DNA of 64,000 nt from Sinorhizobium fredii USDA 205 (GTDB lineage: Bacteria > Pseudomonadota > Alphaproteobacteria > Rhizobiales > Rhizobiaceae): assembly GCF_001461695.1 (NCBI RefSeq), contig NZ_AUTC01000189.1, positions 186,001-250,000 on the forward strand. Reading direction: 5' to 3'. The stretch's first letter is position 1. Every line of letters starts with the position of its first letter. Positions 33,644-44,300 of this stretch are shown here, piece after piece. The translations under genes were made by a program, and so were the position numbers. The notes under the pieces are model-generated. The model did no database searches. It was not told where the DNA came from and saw only the letters and a list, made by a program, of their open reading frames with translations.

Positions 33644-33819
33644 TAGGTATTGTCCTCGACCGGTGCATCCGGACCATTTTTCTTGATCGACTCTATGGCG
33701 TTCTGAGCGCTGGCTTTGCTCGCATAGCCTTCCGACGCAAACATCACTTCGTTGTTGTATTTGAAGCGGACACGGTATTCGCCAGCCTTGTCCTTGAAGA
33801 TCTCGAATTTGTGGGCCAT
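33643..33819 (-). CDS. DUF1508 (YegP-like) small protein
   Basis: 58 residues from ATG 33819, with GGGGAGAG upstream; stop TAA at 33643-33645. The peptide starts MAHKFEIFKDKAGEYRVRFK and continues with NEVMFASEGYASKASAQNAI, the DUF1508 pattern (FEIYKDKAGEWRWR..SEGYxSKxxAxxGI). YegP-type proteins are small beta-beta-alpha units of unknown function. Only a single copy of the domain is present, where E. coli YegP has two. The stop codon lies within the end of a palindromic repeat. Confidence 0.85.
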   Translation of the reverse strand: MAHKFEIFKDKAGEYRVRFKYNNEVMFASEGYASKASAQNAIESIKKNGPDAPVEDNT

Positions 33820-34175
33820 GTGCTCTCCCCCTCATGCAAGTGTGAAGCAAGCTACTTAACGTGACAGTTGCAGTCGGCGTTGACAAGGGTTGCATGTCAC
33901 TTCCGATCCAGATCTGCAGGAGAGGCACAAAGCGCGCCGACGACGGATAAGGCAGGCTTTGGCTGGAGCGTGGTTCCCCGGCTGTATCGAGGCCTCTCCC
34001 CAGGGTCATGCGAAAGCGCGTGTGCGGATGCTCCCTAGGCAAGTGGTTGGCAAGATTGAACGGCAGGCAACGCGTGATGGCCGGCCATTACGATCTGGTT
34101 GTCGATTAGTGCCAACAGGTTTAATGTCGCCCACCTGAGACCGGTGCTGAGATCCATGGCGGAGTTGGAACCGAG
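33820..34175. other. Intergenic stretch, nothing definite
   Basis: 356 bases between the DUF1508 and CBS-BON genes. No gene, strong hairpin or recognised operator was found. An 11-base sequence TGGCTGGAGCG at 33960-33970 matches 10 of 11 bases of the 3' end of tRNA-Gln, too short to call an attachment site. Confidence 0.4.
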
Positions 34176-34844
34176 ATGCTCGTCAAAGATGTGATGACGA
34201 TTGCGATCGTCAAAGTATCACCCGACAACAGTGTGAGGCAGGCAGCCAATGTCATGCTGGAAAATCACGTCAGCGGCATCCCGGTCGTTGACGATGAGGG
34301 GCATCTCGTCGGCATCATCAGCGAAGGCGACCTGATCCGTCGAACGGAACTCGGAATTGGAGCGATCGCGTCGCTTGCCGAAATGGCCATGCCTGCCGAG
34401 GAGAGAGCCGGTGCCTATGTGAAGCGCAGCTCGTGGAAGGTCGGCGACGCGATGACCAGCGCCCCCGTCACCATCGATGAGGACGCCTCGCTGACGCAAG
34501 TGGCAAAGCTGATGCTGGAGCGCGGCATCAAGCGCATTCCCGTCACCAGAGCAGGTGAACTGGTCGGCATCGTTAGCCGGGCCGACCTGCTTCGGGCAAT
34601 CCTGATCGCCAAGCTGGATGAGACGGCGGCAGGCGATGAGGCCATTCAGCGCAGCATCGCGGTTCGCCTGGCGGAAAACACCGGTCTCGAAGGGCTTGAC
34701 GTGACAGTGACCGTTGCCGACGGGATCGTGCATCTTTGGGGTGATGTCGAGACGGCAGAGTGCAAGAGAGCGGCACGGATCGTTGCGGAAAGCGTCCGCG
34801 GCGTCAGAGGAGTCGTAGAGCACTTTTCGCGACCTGATTCGTGA
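34176..34844 (+). CDS. CBS-CBS-BON domain protein
   Basis: 222 residues. Two CBS domains fill residues 1-150: MLVKDVMTIAIVKVSPDNSV and GIPVVDDEGHLVGIISEGDL, then KVGDAMTSAPVTIDEDASLT and KRIPVTRAGELVGIVSRADL. Residues about 155-220 form a BON domain (LDVTVTVADGIVHLWGDVET, GVRGVVEHFSR). CBS pairs bind adenine nucleotides and sense energy charge; BON domains are usually associated with membranes or lipids, though this protein has no signal peptide. It opens a same-strand block of carbon-metabolism genes and could be its energy sensor, which is inference from position. Confidence 0.85.
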   Translation: MLVKDVMTIAIVKVSPDNSVRQAANVMLENHVSGIPVVDDEGHLVGIISEGDLIRRTELGIGAIASLAEMAMPAEERAGAYVKRSSWKVGDAMTSAPVTIDEDASLTQVAKLMLERGIKRIPVTRAGELVGIVSRADLLRAILIAKLDETAAGDEAIQRSIAVRLAENTGLEGLDVTVTVADGIVHLWGDVETAECKRAARIVAESVRGVRGVVEHFSRPDS

Positions 34845-34936
34845 GGACGGGACAGGTTACGCACGCCCATTTTTTCCTGCTTACGCGGCGGTAATGCATT
34901 GCATTGCGAAGTGTTTGAAAGAGTAGGAGACAGATC

Positions 34937-35959
34937 ATGGCACAGACTATGAAGGCGGCGGTCGTCCGAGCCTTTCGGGCTCCGCTCGTCATAGAGGAGC
35001 TGGAGGCGCCAAGTCCCAGCCCTGGACAGATCGTCGTAAAATACGAAGCCACCGGCGTCTGTCACACGGACCTTCATGCGGCGAGCGGCGACTGGCCGGT
35101 GAAGCCCACGCCGCCCTTCATCCCCGGACACGAGGGGGTCGGCTTCGTCTCCGCGGTGGGAGCCGGTGTCAGGAGGGTAAAGGAGGGCGATCGCGTTGGC
35201 GTACCCTGGCTGCATTCCGCCTGCGGCTACTGCCCCTACTGTCGAACCGGGTGGGAAACGCTGTGTGCATCGCAGTCGAACACCGGATACTCCGTAAACG
35301 GCACCTTCGCCCAATTCGGCCTTGCCGATCCCGACTTCGTCGGCCGCCTGCCGGACGGCCTTGATTTTGGGCCGGCAGCTCCGGTGCTTTGCGCCGGCGT
35401 GACTGTCTACAAGGGTCTGAAGGAAACCGAGGTTCGCCCTGGGGAGTGGGTGGCGGTATCCGGCGTCGGCGGTCTGGGTCACATGGCGGTCCAATACGCC
35501 AAGGCGATGGGCATGCATGTCGTCGCCGCAGACGTATTCGAGGACAAGCTGGCCTTGGCCAGGCAGCTTGGGGCGGACATCACCGTCAACGGCAAGGACA
35601 AGGACGCGATCGACCAGGTTCAAAAGGCGGTTGGCGGGGTCCATGGCGCACTTGTCACGGCAGTTTCACCCGCGGCAATGGAGCAGGCCTTCGGGTTCCT
35701 GCGGTCGAAGGGCACCATGGCGCTCGTCGGCCTTCCGCCCGGAAAGATTGCGCTGCCTGTTTTCGAAACTGTGTTGAAGCGTATCACGGTGCGCGGGTCG
35801 ATCGTCGGAACACGCCAGGACCTTGAGGAATCGCTGCAGTTTGCCGCAGAGGGCAAGGTCGTGCCGCACTTCTCCTGGGACGAGCTGGAAAACATCAATG
35901 CGATCTTCCACCGCATGGAAGAAGGACAGATCGAGGGCCGGATCGTTCTGAGGCTGTAG
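34937..35959 (+). CDS. Zinc alcohol dehydrogenase, AdhP-like
   Basis: 340 residues, the length of AdhA/AdhP ethanol dehydrogenases. Zinc ligands: catalytic Cys and His in GVCHTDLHAASGDWP and IPGHEGVG, structural cysteines in CGYCPYCRTGWETLC. Cofactor motif: VSGVGGLGHMAVQYAKAMGM. It interconverts ethanol and acetaldehyde (or related alcohols) with NAD. GTAGGAGACAG precedes the ATG. Next to phosphoketolase it could recycle NADH by reducing acetaldehyde, but no acetaldehyde dehydrogenase is present in the block. Confidence 0.9.
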   Translation: MAQTMKAAVVRAFRAPLVIEELEAPSPSPGQIVVKYEATGVCHTDLHAASGDWPVKPTPPFIPGHEGVGFVSAVGAGVRRVKEGDRVGVPWLHSACGYCPYCRTGWETLCASQSNTGYSVNGTFAQFGLADPDFVGRLPDGLDFGPAAPVLCAGVTVYKGLKETEVRPGEWVAVSGVGGLGHMAVQYAKAMGMHVVAADVFEDKLALARQLGADITVNGKDKDAIDQVQKAVGGVHGALVTAVSPAAMEQAFGFLRSKGTMALVGLPPGKIALPVFETVLKRITVRGSIVGTRQDLEESLQFAAEGKVVPHFSWDELENINAIFHRMEEGQIEGRIVLRL

Positions 35960-36097
35960 TTGCCGCCTCGTAGGTCGCGGTGATCCGGGTGGTCTCAGAG
36001 CGATCGCAGGTTCTGGGAAATTGCAGCCTTGCGTCGGGTCGGGAACTGGACCAGCTCGCAGAGATTGGGGCGGGCGCGAATATCGGAGATGAGGGGC

Positions 36098-38608
36098 ATG
36101 GCCACCGAGCACGCAGCGTCTCACACCCGCCTCCCGCGGCATGACGCGCCGGATGATCTTCTCCCGCAATACGGCTGCGGCCCGATCAAGTTCGACGGCG
36201 GCAGCAACGCCCTCTTTGAACGCCATCTGCTTTTCGACAACGTGCTGGCGCCCTCCGAAATCGGAAATCGGGAGCGCTACGAGGCGATCGCCCGTTCCGT
36301 TCGGGACATCCTCTCTCAACGCTGGCAACAGACGGAGGAAACCTACAACCGGGAAAATCCGAAGCGGATCTATTACCTCTCAATGGAATTCCTGATCGGC
36401 CGGTCGTTGAGCAACAACGTCCTCAACCTTGGACTCGATCCGCTCGCTCGGAGGTTCTTCAATGAGACGCAACTGGACGAGCTTGCGATACTGGCAGAGG
36501 AACCCGACGCCGGGCTGGGCAATGGCGGACTGGGGCGGCTCGCCGCTTGCTTTCTAGACTCGATGGCGACGATGCAGTTGCCGGCGATGGGCTATGGCTT
36601 GCGCTACGAGTACGGCATCTTCAAGCAGACGATCGTGGACGGCTGGCAACGCGAGCAACCGGATAACTGGCTGCGCCGGCCCGATCCCTGGGAGGTAACG
36701 CGCCCGCACCTGGCGGTGGCCGTCGAGCTCGGGTGCTCCTTCGAGGTGCGCGGCGGGAACTTGAAGGCGATCGTCGGCGTTCCCTCGACCCTGCTCGGCA
36801 TACCCTACGACAGGCCGGTGGTGGGCTACGGCGGAAAGACCATCAACACCTTGCGCCTCTGGGCATCGGCAACCCCGGACAGCTTCGATTTCCAGGAGTT
36901 CAGCGCCGGTGAATTCGTCGGCGCACTGGCCGAGCGCCTGGCGGCGGACACGGTCACGCGCGTGCTTTATCCCGACGATTCGACGAGCATGGGTCAGGGC
37001 CTGCGCTTCGTCCAGGAGTACTTCCTTGTCGCATCCTCACTGGCGGACCTTGTTCGGCGCTTTCGGGCGAACAATAGCGACTGGAACGATCTGCCCGACA
37101 AGGTGGCAATCCAGCTCAACGATACGCATCCCAGTCTTGCCGTCGCGGAATTGATGCGCATCCTGCTCGACCAGGGAAACCTCGCTTGGGAGGAATCCTG
37201 GGAGATCACGAGGCGAACGCTCGCCTACACCAACCACACTCTCCTCCCCGAAGCATTGGAGAAATGGCCGCTCCGGTGGTTCGAACTGCTGCTCCCGCGC
37301 CACCTTGAGATCATATTGGAGATCGACCGCCGCCTGAGGGAAGAGTTGCTGGCGCGCTGGCCGGACGACAATGACCGTGCAGAGCGTGCATCCATCGTCG
37401 AGCGCGGCGGCGCTCGCCTGGTCCGGATGGCGCACCTCGCGATCGCAGGCTCTCACAGCGTGAACGGCGTTGCGGAGATCCATTCACGACTGTTGCGCGA
37501 CGTCACGGTTCGGGACCTTGCCGAACTATACCCCGACCGATTCAACAACAAGACAAATGGCGTCACGCCACGCCGCTGGCTGCTGTTGTCGAACCCTGAT
37601 CTTGCCGGTTGCATCAATGAGGCCATCGGTGACCGCTGGGTCACCGACATGGAACGCCTCGAGACGCTGAGGCCGCTTGCCGAAGACGGTGGCTTTGTCT
37701 CCTCGGTGCGCCAGGCCAAGCGCGCTGCCAAGCTGCGCTTTGCCGATTGGCTGAAGTCGCAGGCCGGCATCTCGGTTGATCCCGACACGATTTTCGACAG
37801 CCAGGTCAAGCGCATCCACGAATACAAGCGGCAACTTCTGAATGGCCTACGGATCGTGGCGCTCTATCGCCGGCTCCGCGAGAACCCGCATCTTGACATA
37901 GCGCCGCGGACGTTCTTCTTCGCCGGCAAGGCCGCGCCCGCCTATCACGTGGCAAAGGTCATCATCAAATTTCTCAACAACCTCGGTGACACGATCAATG
38001 GCGACCCGGCAACGCGCGATCGTCTCCGGCTCGTGTTCCTTCCCGATTACTGCGTCTCCGTGGCGGAACGCCTCATTCCTGCGAGCGACGTCTCTAACCA
38101 GATCTCGACGGCCGGATACGAGGCCAGCGGCACCAGCAACATGAAATTCATGATGAATGGCGCCTTGACCATTGGCACCCGTGATGGCGCTACCATCGAA
38201 ATGGCCGCGGCAGCAGGCGAGGAAAACTTCTTCCTGTTCGGGCTGACTGCCGAGCAGGTCGCCACGAGCCGCGGATGGTACAGTCCCTGGTGGCACTACG
38301 AGAACGAACCCGAGACGCGCGCCGTTCTCGACCTCATCATGTCCGGTCACTTCTGCCGTCACGAACCCATGATCGGCGAGACGCTGCGCAACATACTTCT
38401 GGCTGGCGGCGACCCGTACATGCACCTGGCCGATCTCGCTTCGTACATGGAGGCGGATATGCGCCTGCAATCGCTCTATTCCGAGCCGGACGCCTGGACC
38501 CGAAGGGCGATCCTGAACATCGCCGGCTCGGGCAAATTTTCCAGCGATCGCACCATTGCAGAATACGCAAACGATATCTGGAACGTCGAGCCATGTCCGG
38601 TGCGATAG
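36098..38608 (+). CDS. glgP: Glycogen/starch/alpha-glucan phosphorylase
   Basis: 836 residues from ATG 36098 (GAGGGG upstream; ATG 36089 is possible). Full-length GT35 enzyme: RIYYLSMEFLIGRSLSNNVL near residue 90, LGNGGLGRLAACFLDSMATM, QLNDTHPSLAVAELMRIL, and the PLP-lysine motif EASGTSNMKFMMNGALTIGT. It releases glucose 1-phosphate from glycogen. It is not accompanied by glgA/B/C/X genes here, so it is an extra copy or part of a different pathway, sitting between an alcohol dehydrogenase and a phosphoketolase. Confidence 0.95.
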   Translation: MATEHAASHTRLPRHDAPDDLLPQYGCGPIKFDGGSNALFERHLLFDNVLAPSEIGNRERYEAIARSVRDILSQRWQQTEETYNRENPKRIYYLSMEFLIGRSLSNNVLNLGLDPLARRFFNETQLDELAILAEEPDAGLGNGGLGRLAACFLDSMATMQLPAMGYGLRYEYGIFKQTIVDGWQREQPDNWLRRPDPWEVTRPHLAVAVELGCSFEVRGGNLKAIVGVPSTLLGIPYDRPVVGYGGKTINTLRLWASATPDSFDFQEFSAGEFVGALAERLAADTVTRVLYPDDSTSMGQGLRFVQEYFLVASSLADLVRRFRANNSDWNDLPDKVAIQLNDTHPSLAVAELMRILLDQGNLAWEESWEITRRTLAYTNHTLLPEALEKWPLRWFELLLPRHLEIILEIDRRLREELLARWPDDNDRAERASIVERGGARLVRMAHLAIAGSHSVNGVAEIHSRLLRDVTVRDLAELYPDRFNNKTNGVTPRRWLLLSNPDLAGCINEAIGDRWVTDMERLETLRPLAEDGGFVSSVRQAKRAAKLRFADWLKSQAGISVDPDTIFDSQVKRIHEYKRQLLNGLRIVALYRRLRENPHLDIAPRTFFFAGKAAPAYHVAKVIIKFLNNLGDTINGDPATRDRLRLVFLPDYCVSVAERLIPASDVSNQISTAGYEASGTSNMKFMMNGALTIGTRDGATIEMAAAAGEENFFLFGLTAEQVATSRGWYSPWWHYENEPETRAVLDLIMSGHFCRHEPMIGETLRNILLAGGDPYMHLADLASYMEADMRLQSLYSEPDAWTRRAILNIAGSGKFSSDRTIAEYANDIWNVEPCPVR

Positions 38609-38776
38609 CGACCAAGCTGTTGCGCAACTCGGCGGTTTTTTCTGTGCCCAGGGCCGTTTTTATGCGAAATTGGGGCCCGGCCCTATCCCCCAGCATTTTC
38701 AGCCCTGGGTTCGCCCGACACCAGCAAGATCAGCAGCGTTTCCGTAACCGAGTCCCGACTTCGTAAGGAGGCTTCG

Positions 38777-41236
38777 ATGGCTTCGCTTGAGACGACAAAG
38801 GGAAAGAAATCCGCAGCAAACGAAATTCTGGCCGCCCCCCTGTCACCAGGCGATCTTCGTCTGTTGGATGCTTACTGGCGGGCCTCCAATTATCTCTCCG
38901 TTGGCCAGATTTACCTGCTCGACAATCCGCTGCTCAAAGAACCCCTGAAACGCGAACATATAAAGCCGCGGCTGCTCGGGCACTGGGGAACATCGCCGGG
39001 GCTGAACATGCTCTATGTGCATCTCAATCGGGTTATCAAGCGGAACGATCTCAACATGATCTACGTGATCGGTCCGGGCCACGGCGGCCCGTCACTGGTC
39101 GCACACGCTTATCTCGAAGGAACCTACAGCGAATTCTACCCGAATATCAGCCAGGATACGGAGGGCATGAAGCGGCTCTTCAAGCAGTTCAGCTTCCCTG
39201 GCGGCATCCCGAGCCATGTCGCGCCCGAAACGCCGGGCAGCATCCATGAAGGCGGCGAGCTCGGATACGCCCTCAGTCACGCCTATGGAGCGGCTTTCGA
39301 CAATCCGGACATGATCGTTGCCTGCGTCGTCGGCGACGGCGAGGCAGAGACCGGGCCGCTCGCGACCGGCTGGCATGGAAACAAATTCCTGAACCCCGCC
39401 CGTGATGGCTGCGTGCTGCCGATTTTGCACCTCAACGGCTACAAGATCGCCAATCCATGTTTCCTCGCCCGCATTCCCGAGGACGAACTGCGTAAATTCT
39501 TCGAAGGCATGGGATACAGGCCCTATTTCGTCGAAGGAAACGATCCGGACGATGTGCATCAGAAACTCGCCGGTACGCTCGACGCGGCCATAGAGGAAAT
39601 CCAGAAAATCTGGGCCGGAGCCCGCTCGAATGGCAACGTCAAGCGCCCCGCATGGCCAATGATCGTCTTTCGAACGCCAAAGGGCTGGACCTGCCCGAAG
39701 GAGATCGATGGCAAGAAATGCGAGGACTACTGGCGATCCCATCAGGTGCCCATGGGCGAGATGGACCGGCCGGAGCATATCCGCATTCTCGAAGAATGGA
39801 TGAAGAGCTACCGGCCGGAGGAGTTCTTCGACGAGGACGGCCGGTTCAAGCGCGAACTGGCGGCTTTGGCTCCGGAAGGTCACCGCCGGATGAGCGACAA
39901 TCCCCACGCCAACGGCGGCCTGCTGTTGCGCGAACTGAAGCTGCCGGATTTCCAGGAGTATGCCGTCTCAGTGACGAGCCCCGGTGCTACAACAGCCGAG
40001 TCTGCCCGTGCGATGGGCAAGTTCCTGCGCGACGTCATGAAGTCGAACCTAGATAGCCGGAACTTCCGACTGTTCAGTCCGGACGAGAACAACTCCAATC
40101 GCTGGCAGGACGTGCTCGAGGTAACCGATCGGTGCTACATGGCGGAGATCTATAAGGAGGACGACCATCTCTCGCCGGACGGTCGCATCATGGAGGTTCT
40201 CAGCGAGCACCAATGCCAGGGATGGCTCGAAGGCTACCTCCTGACCGGGCGCCATGGCTTCTTCTCCTGCTACGAGGCCTTCATCCACATCATCGACTCG
40301 ATGTTCAACCAGCACGCAAAGTGGCTGAAAATATGCAACGAAATCCCGTGGCGCAGACCTGTCGCCTCGCTGAACTACTTCCTCAGCTCACATGTCTGGC
40401 GGCAGGATCACAACGGCTTCAGCCACCAGGATCCCGGCTTCATCGATCATGTCGTCAACAAGAAGGCGGATGTGGTCCGTGTTTACCTGCCCCCGGATGC
40501 CAATACACTCCTGTCGGTGACGGACCACTGCCTGCGCAGCCGCAACTACGTGAACGTGGTCGTCGCCGGCAAGCAGCCAGCGCCGCAATGGCTCACAATG
40601 GACGAGGCCATCAAGCATTGCAGCGAGGGCCTCGGCATATGGGAATGGGCGAGCACCGACAGGGACAGCGAGCCCGATGTCGTGATGGCTTGCTGCGGTG
40701 ATGTTCCGACACTGGAGACGCTTGCTGCGGTTCAGCTGATCCGCGAACACCTGCCCGAACTGAAGGTGCGGGTCATCAATGTGGTGAACCTGATGAAGCT
40801 CCAGCCTGCGGAAGAGCATCCGCACGGACTGTCGAACCACGATTTCGATGCGCTGTTCACCAAGGACCGGCCGATCATCTTTGCCTTCCACGGCTATCCA
40901 TGGCTCATCCATCGGCTCACCTACCGCCGCACGAACCACGGCAACCTTCACGTTCGCGGCTACAAGGAGGAAGGCACGACAACCACGCCCTTCGATATGG
41001 TCGTCCTGAACGAGCTCGACAGGTTCCATCTTGTCGAGGACGTCATCGACAGGCTGCCGCAGCTGGGTTCGCGCGCCGCTTACTTCAAGCAGGCAATCCA
41101 TGCGAAACTCATCGACCATCGTCGGCACATCGAGAAATACGGCGACGACATGCCGGAGATCAGCGGGTGGAAGTGGGGCCTGAAGGGCACGGCCGACGCG
41201 TCGCGGAAAACCTCGACGGAAGGGGACAACGTCTGA
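38777..41236 (+). CDS. xfp: Phosphoketolase (xylulose 5-phosphate/fructose 6-phosphate type)
   Basis: 819 residues, the usual length. LLGHWGTSPGLNMLYVHLNR, IGPGHGGPSLVAHAYLEGTY and the thiamine-diphosphate block VGDGEAETGPLATGWHGNKF are diagnostic. SQDTEGMKRLFKQFSFPGGI is also conserved. The enzyme splits xylulose 5-phosphate and/or fructose 6-phosphate with phosphate to give acetyl-phosphate, a carbon-saving route to acetyl units. GTAAGGAGG precedes the ATG. No acetate kinase or phosphotransacetylase gene is adjacent. Confidence 0.96.
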   Translation: MASLETTKGKKSAANEILAAPLSPGDLRLLDAYWRASNYLSVGQIYLLDNPLLKEPLKREHIKPRLLGHWGTSPGLNMLYVHLNRVIKRNDLNMIYVIGPGHGGPSLVAHAYLEGTYSEFYPNISQDTEGMKRLFKQFSFPGGIPSHVAPETPGSIHEGGELGYALSHAYGAAFDNPDMIVACVVGDGEAETGPLATGWHGNKFLNPARDGCVLPILHLNGYKIANPCFLARIPEDELRKFFEGMGYRPYFVEGNDPDDVHQKLAGTLDAAIEEIQKIWAGARSNGNVKRPAWPMIVFRTPKGWTCPKEIDGKKCEDYWRSHQVPMGEMDRPEHIRILEEWMKSYRPEEFFDEDGRFKRELAALAPEGHRRMSDNPHANGGLLLRELKLPDFQEYAVSVTSPGATTAESARAMGKFLRDVMKSNLDSRNFRLFSPDENNSNRWQDVLEVTDRCYMAEIYKEDDHLSPDGRIMEVLSEHQCQGWLEGYLLTGRHGFFSCYEAFIHIIDSMFNQHAKWLKICNEIPWRRPVASLNYFLSSHVWRQDHNGFSHQDPGFIDHVVNKKADVVRVYLPPDANTLLSVTDHCLRSRNYVNVVVAGKQPAPQWLTMDEAIKHCSEGLGIWEWASTDRDSEPDVVMACCGDVPTLETLAAVQLIREHLPELKVRVINVVNLMKLQPAEEHPHGLSNHDFDALFTKDRPIIFAFHGYPWLIHRLTYRRTNHGNLHVRGYKEEGTTTTPFDMVVLNELDRFHLVEDVIDRLPQLGSRAAYFKQAIHAKLIDHRRHIEKYGDDMPEISGWKWGLKGTADASRKTSTEGDNV

Positions 41237-41364
41237 ACGGGAGCAGAGCCGGCACTTCAAAGGGCATTGCGCTGTCCAGTTCATAGCGGCGACTGCTGCC
41301 AAACCAGACTGCAAGCAATCGCCGGTGGTCAGAAACCAGCGCATCGCCGAAAGGGAGACGCGTG

Positions 41365-44300
41365 ATGGTGGGTTCGGTCGACGATCGTGGCGCGCGCGAC
41401 ACCGCGCAATTTCCTGGCCCTCCGGGCGGAGCAGCTGAGGGCCCCGCCGTGGCGCTGCTTTCGAACGGCAGCTACAGTGTTCTCCTCACCACCGCCGGTG
41501 CCGGTTGCGGGTCCTGGCGTGGGTTGGACGTTACGCGCTGGCGGGAGGATTGCACGCGCGATTGCTGGGGGCAGTTCTGCTACGTCCGCGACCGGACGCA
41601 GGACAAACTCTGGTCCATCGGTCGACAACCACTGTTCCGGCCCGGGGTCGTCTACGACAACGCTTTTCACGGAGATCGCGCCGAATTCCGCTGCCTTGCC
41701 GACGACATCGACGTGTCCTGGGCGGCCTGCGTCGCACCCGATATGGATGTGGAAGTGCGCCTGCTCACGATCTCCAATCATGGCGCCATCGCGAGAAGCC
41801 TCGAACTGACCAGCTATGCCGAAGTCTCACTGAACAACCGTCGCGCCGACAGAGCCCACCCGGCCTTTACCAAGCTCTTTGTGGAAACGCAGTTTGATCA
41901 GAGGACCGGTGCCTTGCTTGCACGGCGCCGGCCGCGCAGTGCCGAAGAAAAGCCTGTCTGGGCAGTGCATGTTTCCTCTTCGAGCACGCAGGATAGGCAA
42001 CCAATCGAATATGAGACCGATCGGCTCAAATTCCTCGGCCGCTGCCGTACGACCGCGAACCCCTTGGCGTTCGACAGGGAAGCAGGCCTGTCCGGGACGG
42101 TCGGCCCCGTTCTCGACCCGGTCTTCTGCCTGCGCACCACCGTCCAACTCCAGCCGGGTGCGAGCGAACGGGTCGCTTTCGTAACGGGGGCGGCCGACGA
42201 TGAAGCGATGGCGCGGACCATCGCCAGCCGATATTCGGGCCTCGACGCGGCCGACAAGGCATTTTCCGACGCTACGGAAAGCTATCGCAGCGAGCTTCAG
42301 GGTGCCAACCTGACCCCGGAAGAAGTTGCGCTGTTCAACCGGCTGGCCGGAAGCATCCTGTTTGTCGACCGGGCGCATCGGGACAAATCCGTGCCGCGGA
42401 AAAAACCACTGAGTCGAGCGGCTCTTTGGTCTCACGGGATTTCCGGAGACCTTCCGATCGTGCTGGCGCGCATCGAGGAAGACGGGGCCGAGCCGCTCAT
42501 CGGCGACGTGATCCGCGCGCACGGATTCATCGCCGGGCGCGGCTTGCGTTTCGACCTCGTTCTGCTCGACGAGCGCGACGCGAGCGCGGCCGAGCCACTG
42601 GCAGGCGAGCTGAACTCCGGCCCGCAAGCTGAGCTGGTTGGCAAGCCGGGCGGAATCTATCTCCTGCCGGCAGGCGAGGGGTCGCACGATCTCAAGGACA
42701 CAGTCACCGCTGCAGCGCGCATCGTTCTGTCGAGCAGTCGAGGCGCACTCGCCGACCAACTTGGGGGGCGCAAGGAAGTTGCATCGCCCGCCGCGCGAAT
42801 TTCGGAGTTTCCTTCGTCCGAAACATCCGCGGAACATTCCGCGGGAGTTGGGAAGGATCTGCTGTTCTGGAACGGTTTCGGGGGGTTCAGCGCTGACGGA
42901 CGCGAATATGTCATCGTGGTGGATGGCATCGCCTCGCCGACGCCGACGCCCTGGTGCAACGTCATTGCCAACGCGGACTTCGGCTGCCTGACGAGCGAAA
43001 GCGGCATGGGCTGCACCTGGGCAGGCAATAGCCAGCTGAACAGGCTGACGCCATGGTCGAATGATCCGGTTTCGGATCCGCCCGGCGACGTCGTCTACCT
43101 CCGCGACGAGGAAACAGGAGAGCTTTGGACCCCTACCCCCTTGCCGCTGGGACACGGGGCGGCCGTAACCGTTCGTCACCGGCAGGGCCAGAGTCTATAC
43201 GAGAGCGACAGAGAACACCTCCACCAGGAATTGGCCGTGCATGTTCCCGTCAGGGATTCGGTCAAGGTCATGCGCCTTGCTGTTCGCAACGACGGAGCGC
43301 AGGTCCGCCATTTACTGCGACGTATTTCGCCGAATGGGTTTTGGGGACACAGCGCGAGGACGCGCCGCTGCAGGTCGTCTGCGAACGCGACCTTCGATCG
43401 GGAGCGATCGTTGCAAGGAACGCCTGGGAGGGTGATTTTTCCGGAAGGCTGGCATTTGCCGCAGCAAGCCGGAAGGTGCGATCGGCCACTTGCAACCGCT
43501 CCGCGTTTCTGGGCGCGCGCGGTTCCGTGTCACAGCCGGCGGGACTGGAAAAACCCGACCTCGAAGGGCAGCTTGGCGACCTGGCCGATCCCTGTGCGGC
43601 GCTGATGGTGGATATTTCCATCGCTCGCGGCGAATCCGCGGAGGTCGTTTTTCTTCTTGGACAGGCCGGCAGCCTCGACGAGGTCCGCGCCCTCGTGAGG
43701 GAATATGCCGAGCCAAAACGCGCACGACACAGCCTGGCCATCGTCTCTCGCCAGTGGGACGACATCCTGAGCGCGATCGAGGTCAAGACCCCGGACCCCG
43801 CCTTCGATCTGATGATGAATCGCTGGTTGCTGTACCAGGTGCTCGCTTGTCGCGTCTGGGGTCGCTCTGCCTTCTATCAGTCGGGAGGCGCGTTCGGCTT
43901 CAGGGATCAGCTCCAGGATGTGATGGCATTGGTCCACAGTGCGCCGAACGTGTCGCGCTCGCACATTCTGCGAGCGGCCGGGCGCCAGTTCGAGGAGGGC
44001 GACGTCCAGCACTGGTGGCACCCCCCATCCGGCGTCGGGGTACGCACACGCATAACGGACGACCTGTATTTTCTGCCTTTCGTCGTTCACCACTATGTTT
44101 CGACCACCGGCGATGTCCGCCTGCTCGACGAGCGGGTGCCGTTCATCACAGCGCCGGTGCTGAGGGAGGACCAGGAGGAGCACTTCGGTATTCCCGAACG
44201 CAGCGAACAGACGGCTACAGTCTACGAGCACTGCGTCCGGGCGTTGGAACACGGCTTCCGGCTTGGCCGCCACGGCTTGCCGCTGATGGGAACGGGCGAC

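Noticed and set aside
33960..33970. Possible attachment-site copy of the tRNA-Gln 3' end (TGGCTGGAGCG), which would make 34-46.7 kb an island inserted at tRNA-Gln
   Set aside because: Only 10 of 11 bases match, no longer direct repeat follows, and no integrase or mobility gene is present.
34000..41364. FixK/FNR boxes (TTGAT-4-ATCAA) upstream of the phosphoketolase-block genes
   Set aside because: Searched by eye in the gaps before 34176, 34937, 36098 and 38777; no acceptable match was found.
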